A stretch of 64,000 nucleotides of DNA from positions 8,914-72,913 of the forward strand of contig UQZO01000011.1 in assembly GCA_900545545.1 (NCBI GenBank), read 5' to 3'. Made by a program: the position numbers and the translations under genes. Under the pieces are notes generated by a model. The model was not told the DNA's origin, did no database searches, and worked only from the letters and a program-made list of their open reading frames with translations. The stretch is from an uncultured Subdoligranulum sp. (GTDB lineage Bacteria > Bacillota > Clostridia > Oscillospirales > Ruminococcaceae). Shown here one piece after another: positions 32,994-40,740 of this stretch; the first letter of the stretch is position 1, and each line of letters opens with the position of its first letter.

Positions 32994-33671
32994 ATGATCG
33001 GACGGAATTGCAGGCGGCTGCGCCAGCGCGCAGGACTGACCCAGGAAGAGTTGGCGGAGCGGCTCCATGTGACCCGGCAGGCGGTGTCCGCCTGGGAGAC
33101 CGAGAAGAACCACTTGGACGCAGAGACACTGGTCGTTCTGGCGGAGGCTCTGGGCGCAGATGTCCAGGAGCTGCTCTACGGCCCCGGTGTGGTGCAGGCG
33201 CCCTTCGCCCGCTACCAGAGGCGGTATCTGGTGTGCACGGTGCTCTCTGCTGCGGTGGTGATCGCCTGGCTGATTATGGAGGTAACCCTGAAACCCTATC
33301 TCATCCGTCAGGCAGCCCAGACCTTCATTCCCTATCCGGGCATGGCCTATTTCCTGACCGTGCCGCCTCTGGGGGTTCTGGGACTGGGCTGTCTGTTCCC
33401 GTCCCTGATTTCACTCTGGGTGGATATCCGGGTCCGCAGTATCCCGGTACGCCGTGTACTGCTGGCGCTGGGGCTTCTGGCACTGTGTTACTACCTTGTT
33501 TGGATGACCTGGTATCTGGGATTGTGGCCCGATTTTCTCTATGGCTTGGAACCCGTGCAGTTTCTCATGTGGCATTGGTTTATTCCCCTGTTCACGGGAG
33601 ACCATGAGCTGTTACGGCTGGGTCCTCTCTTTTTGTCCGGCGGATTCCTGTTCCTGACCCTGAACCGCTGA
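32994..33671 (+). CDS. XRE family helix-turn-helix regulator with four membrane segments
   Basis: The 225-residue protein has an N-terminal XRE HTH (RLRQRAGLTQEELAERLHVTRQAVSAWETEKN), then from about residue 80 a membrane region with four hydrophobic helices (LVCTVLSAAVVIAWLIM, MAYFLTVPPLGVLGLGCL, VLLALGLLALCYYLVW, and the C-terminus). GAGGTGA precedes the ATG. HTH-plus-membrane proteins of this kind are common in Firmicutes and may sense envelope state; the ligand is unknown. It is alone between repeat-rich intergenic regions. Confidence 0.88.
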   Translation: MIGRNCRRLRQRAGLTQEELAERLHVTRQAVSAWETEKNHLDAETLVVLAEALGADVQELLYGPGVVQAPFARYQRRYLVCTVLSAAVVIAWLIMEVTLKPYLIRQAAQTFIPYPGMAYFLTVPPLGVLGLGCLFPSLISLWVDIRVRSIPVRRVLLALGLLALCYYLVWMTWYLGLWPDFLYGLEPVQFLMWHWFIPLFTGDHELLRLGPLFLSGGFLFLTLNR

Positions 33672-34324
33672 TGCCATTACAGAAAAGCGGTAATTCTATA
33701 AAGGATTTTCAAAGCCGCCCTCCGCAGGGCCCTTGTTTTTCCGCTGCCAAAATCCAGCTAGGCACTGTCATCTGCATCGGCAAGCTACTTTCTTGAAGTA
33801 CACTTTTCAGGTCACATTGTGTCGCGCATTCTTCCTCCCCGCCGGTAAATTTTGTGGGGGTTCTCGTGCAAAAAAGACCGGCGGACAGGCCGTTTGCAAG
33901 TGGTGTTATCCACTTTTTTCGGGACAAAAAACGGACAAATCACGTACAGAAACATTGAAAAATGTTCTGCGCAGACAGCGGTTGACACGCAAACAAGACC
34001 GACGGCGCCCCTTTATTTTTAAGTGGCTCCGCCGGTCTTTTTTGTCAACGCAAAGAAAAATATTGTGCGCTGCATCGAAAAGTACAGCAAAAAGCTTCTG
34101 CATTTTTGCCGCATCTCCAAACAAGAAAAGATCCGGTCTTTTCAGACCGGGTCTTGGTGGTGTGCCTTAACAAAAAAGATATCTTAAGAAAAACGGCTTA
34201 ACAAAGCCATTTTTTTGGTACGCACCACAAATATCTCTTTTCCAAAAAAGTTAGGTCAACATTATATGTGAACCATGGTACTCTGAATATAGGAAAAGAG
34301 ATTATAAAGCAAGGAGGGACAGTG
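33672..34324. other. Repeat-rich intergenic region
   Basis: About 650 bases without a convincing gene. It holds AAAAAAGACCGGCGGA at about 33870 and its inverted copy at about 34028-34044, the latter forming a terminator-like hairpin with AAGACCGACGGCGCC. Repeat copy C follows. Small frames lack ribosome sites. Confidence 0.55.
33990..34200 (+). repeat. Dispersed repeat, copy C
   Basis: The longest copy. It shows a nested hairpin: CAAGA / TCTTG enclosing TCCGGTC / GACCGG, then TTAACAAAAAAGATATCTTAAG. It aligns with copy A over about 150 bases. Confidence 0.75.
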
Positions 34325-34381
34325 ATGCCGTTCCTGCTCGTTACTATTTTTAGTGTCCTGTTGCTGGTTATTTACGTTTGA
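34325..34381 (+). CDS. Possible 18-residue hydrophobic peptide
   Basis: ATG is preceded by AAGGAGGG at ideal spacing and opens an 18-codon frame (MPFLLVTIFSVLLLVIYV), a single membrane-spanning stretch with no charged residue. It overlaps the convergent end of the aldo/keto reductase remnant by 14 bases. It may be a real membrane peptide or the broken 5' end of a larger membrane-protein gene cut by the rearrangements in this region. No family is recognised. Confidence 0.35.
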   Translation: MPFLLVTIFSVLLLVIYV

Positions 34382-35268
34382 AAATCTCTCGAGCCTTTTT
34401 CATGTTTTCCCGAATCTTAACACCGAACGGGCAGTTGGGCTCACACCGTCCACACATCAGGCAATCGTCCGCCGTAGCCGAAAGTGCCCAATAATGCTGT
34501 TCCACTGTTTCCGGTACAGTATCCTGCTGGGTCGCCAGATCCAGAAATTTGGTGACAGCTGCAATATCGATATGGGCAGGACAGGGCTGGCAGTGATTGC
34601 AGTACATACAGCGCCCGGTCATGTGAATGGTATTCCCACTGCTGAAAATATGGGCATAGCTGCGTTCTTCATCGCTCACATCGTAGTATTTTACTGCCTC
34701 CAACACTTCTTCCACAGTGTGGCAGCCGACAATCACAACTTTTACGCCGTTGCGGTCCAGGCAATACTGAATACACTGAGGAACCGTCATGGCCACGCCA
34801 AAGGGGGAGCTCTCTGCTTTCAGCAGCGTACCGGCTCCCAAGGGCTTCATAACGGTAATCGCTACGCCTTTGGCTTCACAGGCAGAATATAGCTTCTGCC
34901 GTGCTTCATCTACGACCAGGCCGCTCTTTTCCATGCCCTTAAATTCCATCAGGTCGTAAATATCGGTGTCGGCTGCCTCCATATCGTAGGCGGGGTTGAT
35001 ACTGAACATCAGAACATCGATCCAGCCGCTCTCCACGGCTTTCAGGGCAATGTGCGGGTTGTGGGAGCTCATGCCGATATGCCGGATCACGCCCTTATCC
35101 TTCAATTCCTTTGCATATTTCAGGACAGGTCCTTCAAAAACGGTCTGGAAATCTTCTTCACTGTCAATGTAATGGATCATGCCAACGTCGATATAGTCGG
35201 TATGCAGGCGCTCCAGCAGATCAGCAAAGGAACGCTTTGTCTTTTCAATATCACGGGTACGGGTGTAT
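34368..35268 (-). pseudogene. Aldo/keto reductase with C-terminal 4Fe-4S domain, 5' truncated
   Basis: The readable protein begins TRTRDIEKTKRSFADLLERL and continues through YIDVGMIHYIDSEEDF, VIRHIGMSSHNPHIALKAV, ITVMKPLGAGTLL and VVIVGCHTVEEVLEAV, i.e. the C-terminal two thirds of the reductase barrel, then two cysteine motifs (CMYCNHCQPC, CLMCGRCEPNCP) for 4Fe-4S clusters. The first 90 or so residues with the catalytic Tyr are absent; the frame hits a stop at about 35270 in DNA that belongs to the recombinase-like gene. An internal ATG at 35180 could start a fragment, but an active barrel is impossible. Confidence 0.85.
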
Positions 35269-35277
35269 CACCGTATG

Positions 35278-36636
35278 ATGGAAAAAATGCAAGCACTCTA
35301 TTTTGATTCTTTAGGACTCCCCTTCAGGGACCTGGAATTCGAGCATTTTTCTGCAGCTGTTGATGCATACGTTCAACAATCCAAAGCCAAATCAAAAAGC
35401 GGTGAAGTTTCCGATGCCACAAAGGATAAACTTTGCAGCATTTTAAAAAGTCTTTCCTCTTTTGTACATGAGAAATTGCCCGCATACTCTGATCCATGCT
35501 GGGGTTCTATCTGGAATTATCATAAAACAGCCCTGCCTAAAAGATCCGCCGGGAAGAAAGATGAGCTGAGACAACTTCGGGAACAAGAAATTGCAGAAAT
35601 CGTAAAACTTCCTCGCTCTTTACAAATCCGCGAAGAAATCAAATTTGCCAAAGTCCTTCGCAAGGGGCTCAATGGTCCTGACGGTGTATTTATCGGTGGA
35701 TTACTGATGCTCTATCTGGGGCTACGTCCCAGTGAATGTTGTGGTTTGACGTATCGCGCAATCCAACCGCTGACGAAAGACGGAAACGTAAAGGCTCTTT
35801 ATATTTATCGCGCCTTGGATACGTCGAATAAAAGCAAAAATCAACTCAAAACCAAAAACGCCTATCGTGTGTTACCCATACCGGCCGAATTGGATTCTTT
35901 ATTGCAAGAGCGTATGCAATACATTCAGAAATCCCATCCCAACGGCTGCTTGGAGGATTTACCCATTGTAAATTCTCCCGAGGACTGTACAAAATTCTGC
36001 ACTCGCAAGCATTTCGGCGACACAATCAGGAATTTGCTTCGCAGCATCCGTACCAATGAAGAAAGTCTGGTTTACGCCTCTCATCTTCTCGAGGCAAACA
36101 AATCCGTAAAAGAAGAAAGCCCCACCGCTTATTTGCTGCGAAGACACTATGCCACCATTCTTTCCAGCGTCTGTTTGATGACTGAAGAAGAACTGCAATA
36201 TTTGATGGGGCATGATATCCGCAACGCCGATATTCGGCACTTCGATTTGCTGGATACGGATTGGTTGCTTCATATGTATGACAAGCTGAATCGCCGTCAC
36301 ATTTTCACGGAGACCCAATCCGATTTGGCAAGCTCAAAAGATTCTTTCCCAGAAAATATATCAGAAGCCTCTTTTCGATTTATTGATACAGATTTCCGAG
36401 GCAGCAATCCCGAATTCATAATCGACATCTGGAACACCTGCCCTGCCGATGCACTGACACTCAGTGTCAAAGCAGAATCCCGCACCGAAAAAGGCGCCGT
36501 ATTATATGAAGCCGATTACCGTCCGATTGCAGAAAATCTTCCTCCTATGATTCGCTTTGACAGCGCCTATCACAGAGCCCTGGAGAAGTCCGCCAATAAG
36601 AGCGCTGGACGCACAAAAAATAAGGCGCAACCGTAA
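35278..36636 (+). CDS. Tyrosine recombinase-like protein with altered catalytic residues
   Basis: The protein has about 452 residues and much lower GC than the left flank. The phage-integrase fold is visible: box I LYLGLRPSECCGL with its Arg, the box II equivalent LLRRHYATIL, and MGHDI as box III. In box II the usual His is Tyr, and nine residues after MGH, where the nucleophilic Tyr belongs, there is His-Phe (RHFDLLD). Strand-transfer activity is therefore doubtful. About 90 extra residues follow the catalytic domain. There is no ribosome site at any start, and the open frame continues upstream into the broken reductase, so its own 5' end seems lost at the junction. Confidence 0.7.
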   Translation: MEKMQALYFDSLGLPFRDLEFEHFSAAVDAYVQQSKAKSKSGEVSDATKDKLCSILKSLSSFVHEKLPAYSDPCWGSIWNYHKTALPKRSAGKKDELRQLREQEIAEIVKLPRSLQIREEIKFAKVLRKGLNGPDGVFIGGLLMLYLGLRPSECCGLTYRAIQPLTKDGNVKALYIYRALDTSNKSKNQLKTKNAYRVLPIPAELDSLLQERMQYIQKSHPNGCLEDLPIVNSPEDCTKFCTRKHFGDTIRNLLRSIRTNEESLVYASHLLEANKSVKEESPTAYLLRRHYATILSSVCLMTEEELQYLMGHDIRNADIRHFDLLDTDWLLHMYDKLNRRHIFTETQSDLASSKDSFPENISEASFRFIDTDFRGSNPEFIIDIWNTCPADALTLSVKAESRTEKGAVLYEADYRPIAENLPPMIRFDSAYHRALEKSANKSAGRTKNKAQP

Positions 36637-36703
36637 TCTCTTCTTCCAACTAATTGCTTTTCCCAAAAACAATTTAGGTGCTCATTTTTATTTGGAGGCC
36701 CCT

Positions 36704-37333
36704 ATGAATATTTCTTCTCTAAATATATCACAACAACATATCCAACCTTTTTCTCTGGCGCTGGAGGAATCACACCATATAAAGCATGACTACGATTCTG
36801 CCCGGTGGTTATACGTTCCCCCTATATACTGTGGCTATCGCTACGTTTTAGGTACTGTAGGCGAAAATCCTTTGATTTGTGTAGGTATCAACCCTTCCAC
36901 GGCAACCCCCAATATGCTGGACCCCACCATGAAATCCGTAGAGAGAATTGCTGTTGCCAACGGCTTTGATAGTTTTATCATGTTTAATGTGTACGCTCAA
37001 CGCGCTACACAGCCGGACAATTTGGATCCGAAATGCAATGCGATACTTCATCGTGAAAACATGAACGCTTTTCGGTGGGCACTGTCTCAAACCAAGTCCG
37101 ATTCACCTTCTATTTGGGCCGCTTGGGGAACACTTATCGAAAAGCGTACCTATCTTGCCTCCTGCCTCTGCGATATGCTTCTTTTGGGGCAAGAGTTCCA
37201 TGCTTGTTGGTACAGTGCCGGTCCCCGTTCTAAAAAAGGACATCCACACCATCCTTTGTATTTACGTGGAGATAGTAAACTCACCCCTTTTGATGTTCAA
37301 CAATACATAAAAAACTGCCTTCCGAAAGTGTAA
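36704..37333 (+). CDS. DUF1643 family protein
   Basis: The 209-residue protein has the DUF1643 pattern: YRYVLGTVGENPLICVGINPSTATPNMLDPTMKSVERIA near residue 45, FNVYAQRATQPDNLD, AAWGTLIEKR, and a C-terminal KKGHPHHPLYL. Family members are small single-domain proteins often carried by mobile elements and defence islands; the biochemical role is unknown. GGAGG precedes the ATG by six bases. It follows the recombinase-like gene on the same strand with a 67-base gap and ends at a terminator. Confidence 0.85.
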   Translation: MNISSLNISQQHIQPFSLALEESHHIKHDYDSARWLYVPPIYCGYRYVLGTVGENPLICVGINPSTATPNMLDPTMKSVERIAVANGFDSFIMFNVYAQRATQPDNLDPKCNAILHRENMNAFRWALSQTKSDSPSIWAAWGTLIEKRTYLASCLCDMLLLGQEFHACWYSAGPRSKKGHPHHPLYLRGDSKLTPFDVQQYIKNCLPKV

Positions 37334-37349
37334 CCTCACACAGAATAAG

Positions 37350-37394
37350 CCCCCCAACCTTTGTCGGCCATCGCCAAAGGTTGGGGGACTTTGC
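37350..37394 (+). terminator. Terminator after the DUF1643 gene
   Basis: CCCCCCAACCTTTG pairs with CAAAGGTTGGGGG and is followed by ACTTTGCTTTT. Confidence 0.8.
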
Positions 37395-37433
37395 TTTTAG
37401 GTTTCATAAGTACGCCGTCATAAAAACGCCGTT

Positions 37434-37646
37434 TCAAATTTCTTCGCCGGTTTCTTTATCGATAAATAATCCGCGGAACTCGCAGCCCATGGCGTCAGCA
37501 ATTTCCTGCAGCTCTTTTTCACTGAAGTTATCGCGCTTGAATTTTCCGCTGATATTCTGTGAGGTGCATCCCAGGCTGGCAGCAAGATCTTTTACCGACA
37601 TTCCCTTTTTTATGAGAGCAATTTTAATTTTCTCTGTCATTGCCAT
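37434..37646 (-). CDS. Small XRE/Cro-type HTH regulator (70 aa)
   Basis: The protein is essentially one helix-turn-helix: KIKIALIKKGMSVKDLAASLGCTSQNISGKFKRDNFSEKELQEIADAMG, ending in a short tail. Size and shape are those of phage-like or island-encoded repressors. AAAGGA precedes the ATG at 11 bases. It has a consensus promoter and faces a divergent promoter that carries an AGAGTT/AACTCT palindrome, so it probably represses the two small genes on the other strand, and perhaps itself. Confidence 0.85.
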   Translation of the reverse strand: MAMTEKIKIALIKKGMSVKDLAASLGCTSQNISGKFKRDNFSEKELQEIADAMGCEFRGLFIDKETGEEI

Positions 37647-37674
37647 CGATAACACCGTCCTTTTCCTTTTTAAC

Positions 37675-37703
37675 AGTATACCTTCAGAAGTACACAAAGT
37701 CAA
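37675..37703 (-). promoter_or_regulatory. Promoter of the small HTH gene
   Basis: On the minus strand TTGACT, a 17-base spacer and TATACT, 29 bases before the start. Confidence 0.8.
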
Positions 37704-37744
37704 TCTTTCGGCCGAAAAAAGTAATTAAAAAGTGAATAAAGTAG

Positions 37745-37773
37745 TTGGCAAGAGAAACTTTTCGGGATACAAT
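37745..37773 (+). promoter_or_regulatory. Promoter of the divergent small genes
   Basis: TTGGCA, a 17-base spacer and TACAAT, followed at once by a palindrome and a ribosome site. Confidence 0.7.
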
Positions 37774-37781
37774 TAAACTAT

Positions 37782-37817
37782 AGAGTTACAAAAACAACTC
37801 TGCAGTTACAAAAAGAG
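37782..37817. promoter_or_regulatory. Probable operator of the small HTH repressor
   Basis: AGAGTT-8-AACTCT palindrome combined with a direct repeat AGTTACAAAAA (starting at 37784 and about 37804), placed just after the -10 box. Confidence 0.6.
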
Positions 37818-37826
37818 GATGATTCT

Positions 37827-37997
37827 ATGATAGTATTTATTCTTGACCATTTGAATGTACCCGTTCATCTGAACCGACTTCATACCGGCAATCCCGGTTT
37901 TGCCGTCAGATGGTTATGTTGCTTCCGTCTATTTTTCTTTTTTGATACAGGGCATTACGCCCGGAAAGGTGTGCTTTATGAAAATGTCTGTTTATAG
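37827..37997 (+). CDS. Small protein of unknown function (56 aa) under the HTH-controlled promoter
   Basis: A 56-codon frame starting MIVFILDHLNVPVH follows AGAGG at eight bases and sits directly behind a good promoter and operator. The middle is aromatic and hydrophobic (CCFRLFFFFD). No family is recognised. The arrangement of repressor, divergent promoter and tiny gene resembles cI/cro-like or toxin-type modules, but this is inference. Its end overlaps the next small frame. Confidence 0.45.
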   Translation: MIVFILDHLNVPVHLNRLHTGNPGFAVRWLCCFRLFFFFDTGHYARKGVLYENVCL

Positions 37998-38106
37998 CTA
38001 TCTTCAGTTCCCAATGAATTTGACCGCCTCTCTTGCATTGCATATGCGCCGTGATTGCGGTCATGACCCCAAGTATTGGACCAGAAAACATCGAAAAAGA
38101 AAATAG
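37978..38106 (+). CDS. Possible small basic protein (42 aa)
   Basis: The frame begins MKMSVYSYLQFP inside the end of the 56-residue gene and ends with a very basic tail (KYWTRKHRKRK). GGAAAGGTG lies close upstream. The overlap suggests translational coupling. No homology is recognised, and it may be the cut 5' part of a longer gene displaced by the TnpB element that follows. Confidence 0.35.
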   Translation: MKMSVYSYLQFPMNLTASLALHMRRDCGHDPKYWTRKHRKRK

Positions 38107-38223
38107 CGCAAACCCATGCGGCAACATGGATCTGCGCTCGGCAGGAAAATCATTTTGCATCACGATTTCCTGCCTCCATTGTACAACACACAATTTCAAA
38201 ACACAAGTGGAGGTCTACTCTTT

Positions 38224-39098
38224 ATGAATCAACTGGAAACTGTCCTGTATCGGACCTATGTATATCGCCTTTATCCTACCGCCGAGCAGCAGACTATGCT
38301 TGCCGACCGATTTGACTTTGAGGATGAAAATTATAATGCCATGGCACGCCGCATTAACGAACTATATGGGCAACACGCCCACAAAGCAGATGCGGAAACT
38401 GCCATTCGTCAATATAGTATTTCCTGCCCCGGCATCGACTACCAAGGCTCCCTGGATCACACCCGAAAGGAGTTGTTCCAGGCAGTACAAAAGCTATGGC
38501 AGGGAAGTTACAACAAGATTTATTCGCGCCCGGTCACACGGAATCAGCGCTGCTTCTATTTTAAAACAATGGCGGTCAGCGAATTCCATATTATTGTTCC
38601 CACTATCGGGACAATCCTGCGGGATACTCATCGCCCGCTCCCGGTCGGTGCAAAAGCACTCAGCGGCCAAATCTTTTACAGCTCCTATGAAGGGCGCTAC
38701 TACGCTCATATACTTATCGTATACACGGCAAAATTGCCGGCCCCCATCACGCCTGTACTCTACGACCGGGCCATCGGTCTGGATTACGCACAAGATGGTC
38801 TGTACCGTGACTCCAACGGTCACAGTGCCGAATATCCCGGATTCGCGGCAAAGTCCAAACCCAAACGGGAAGCTTTACAACAAGCCCTGTCCCGTGCACA
38901 CACTGGCAGCCGGCGCTGGCGTGCCCTGCGCGCCAAACTGGCCAAGTTGGACCGATTTGCTCGGCATGCGGTGCACATCTTGGCAAACTTCCCCTGGCCT
39001 TCTCCGTTTTTCGTTGCCCACAACGTGGAACACAAATGCAACGGGATCTTAATGCCGCAAAAAACATTCTGCATGAGGGACTGCGTCAGGCAAAATAA
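38224..39098 (+). pseudogene. TnpB (IS200/IS605 OrfB) remnant with internal deletion and frameshift
   Basis: GGAGG precedes the ATG. The N-terminus has the TnpB start YRTYVYRLYPTAEQQTML, and the RuvC-I segment YDRAIGLDYAQDGLYRDSNG with its Asp, followed by the basic LRAKLAKLDR helix. The frame then leaves the family. Just before 39098 another frame reads RDLNAAKNILHEGLRQAK and a stop, which is the TnpB C-terminus with RuvC-III. The RuvC-II Glu region and the zinc finger are missing, so a deletion removed about 100 codons and shifted the frame. The nuclease must be inactive. No tnpA is present. Confidence 0.85.
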
Positions 39099-39360
39099 GG
39101 AATTCCGTTCCTTGGGTACATGGGAACTTTTTGCGCACAGGCAGGCCGTGCGAAATTGTGCCGGAATGAATTTTGCCTGCTCGCCCGGGCGTTCCGGGTA
39201 AAACGCGCATGCAGTGAGCCATGCGAACGAAACGCCGAATGGTTATACGCTCACGTTTTTATACAATTTGTATTACAGGCACAAAAACAGCACGGCGGTA
39301 AGCGGAAGCTGGACCCTCCCGTTTACCTGCGCAGGTGATGCGACCACCTACACAACAGAC
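39099..39360 (+). other. Region behind the TnpB remnant (possible element end / guide-RNA relic)
   Basis: About 260 bases begin with GGAATTCC and contain GC hairpins (GCGCACAGGCAGGCCGTGCG area; GCCCGGGCGTTCCGGG). In intact elements this position holds the omega-RNA and right end. No convincing gene is seen. Confidence 0.4.
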
Positions 39361-39389
39361 TTGCTGCACCGTACCAAACTCAGTATAGC
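39361..39389 (+). promoter_or_regulatory. Probable promoter of the integrase gene
   Basis: TTGCTG, a 17-base spacer and TATAGC, 87 bases before the start codon. Confidence 0.5.
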
Positions 39390-39475
39390 AGCGTTCTTAC
39401 GATATGACAAGGCTGATGTGTTTGTTTCACAAATTGACCTGTGCCGTGTGTTTTCCGATAAAAGGAGTACACATT

Positions 39476-40525
39476 ATGAAGGTTACAAAAACTAATGAAA
39501 AAAGTATTCTTGACTTTTCCGAAGAAACCACTCTGGAAGATTGGCTTCTGTATTGGCTTGACGCTTATGTAAAGCCCGTTTCCAAACCGTCCGGCTATGA
39601 GCACTATCGAGATAATTGCGTAAAACACATCATTCCTGCAATAGGAGAAATCCAACTTGGAAACCTGACGCCACGCGTGTTGCAGCGCTTTTTCAACGAG
39701 CAGGCACGGACAGGCAATCTTCGTACCGGGGGAGCGCTGTCCACTAAGAGCCTGCGCAATATGCGGGCCGTGCTGGATGTTGCATTGAAGCTCGCTACGG
39801 CCGAAGAATTGATGCCAAGCAATCCCGTTCCGCTGACCGCAATCAAGTCTGTGAAAAGCCGCCGGGTTCAGATCATGACCAATGACTCCCAGAGGGTCTT
39901 GGAAACATATCTGTTCGAACATTTCGGTCACAAAGAAGCCGGCATTCTACTGGCACTGTACACAGGTATGCGTTTGGGCGAGATCTGCGCCCTGCGGTGG
40001 AAAAATTATCAGGAATCCACCGGGATGCTCTCCGTTGAAAGTACCGTGCGCCGCATCAGTGATATCGACTCAAGCCCTATGGCATCAAAGACGCGGCTGG
40101 TATTCGGTTCTGTAAAGACAACTTCCTCGGAACGAGAGTTATATATGCCAGACGTAGTACAGCAGTTGTTGAAGCTGCAGCGGTAGCGCTTTGCAAAAGA
40201 GTTCGGTCGGGAAGCCTGCGACGAAGATTTTATCGTTTTTAATCGTTGCGGCCGTGTGATGGACCCGGACAACCTCAGCCATTACTTTTCGCGGATTCTG
40301 CGGCAACTGCACCTGGAACATGTCAAATTTCACGCCATGCGACACACGTTTGCGACACGCGCTATCGAAAACGGCATCGACGTCGCAACGGTATCGGGCC
40401 TGCTGGGCCACGCCGATGTGACAACTACCACTCACTTCTATGTTCATCCTCGGGATGAAGCGATGCGAGCCGCTATGCGTGGCATTGTACCCGTAGGAAC
40501 AGTGAAATTCGGAAACGGCGCGTAG
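39476..40525 (+). pseudogene. Tyrosine recombinase / phage integrase interrupted by an in-frame amber codon
   Basis: AGGAG lies eight bases before ATG. The first part (236 codons) has the N-terminal core-binding domain and box I TGMRLGEICALRW. TAG at 40184 interrupts it, and the same frame resumes RFAKEFGREACDEDF and carries box II HAMRHTFATRA, GLLGHADVTTTTHFYVH with the catalytic Tyr. All catalytic residues exist, but both halves are needed. A single base change of TAG (for example to TAC or CAG) restores a full 349-residue integrase. Either it is a recent pseudogene, or the codon is read through. Confidence 0.88.
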
Positions 40526-40740
40526 GCGAATAGCCATTTTAGGAAGTTCGAGCATATACAACATTCGTTATGCTGTTCTATTCGCTACCTAAACAAAGGC
40601 TTGCAAGTCATCAATATCGTCCACATGCAAAACCTCGTAAGTTGTTTTTGATTCGCTCGGATTCCATATATTGCATGAGCCTCCTTCTTTTTTCAAAAGA
40701 AGGAGGCTCATGCGCATGTTTAATACATGAAAGTAATAGA
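40526..40740. other. Intergenic junction between the island and the xylan locus
   Basis: About 215 bases hold only the 19-bp hairpin; no attachment-site repeat was recognised. Confidence 0.4.
40673..40713. terminator. Perfect 19-bp hairpin between the integrase and convergent GH43 gene
   Basis: GCATGAGCCTCCTTCTTTT pairs without mismatch around TTC with its complement. There is no long T-run behind it on either strand, so termination is likely but not classical. It could also be an element end. Confidence 0.6.

Noticed and set aside
39214..39495. A 93-codon frame between the TnpB remnant and the integrase
   Set aside because: It has no ribosome site, overlaps the integrase promoter and start, and resembles no family.
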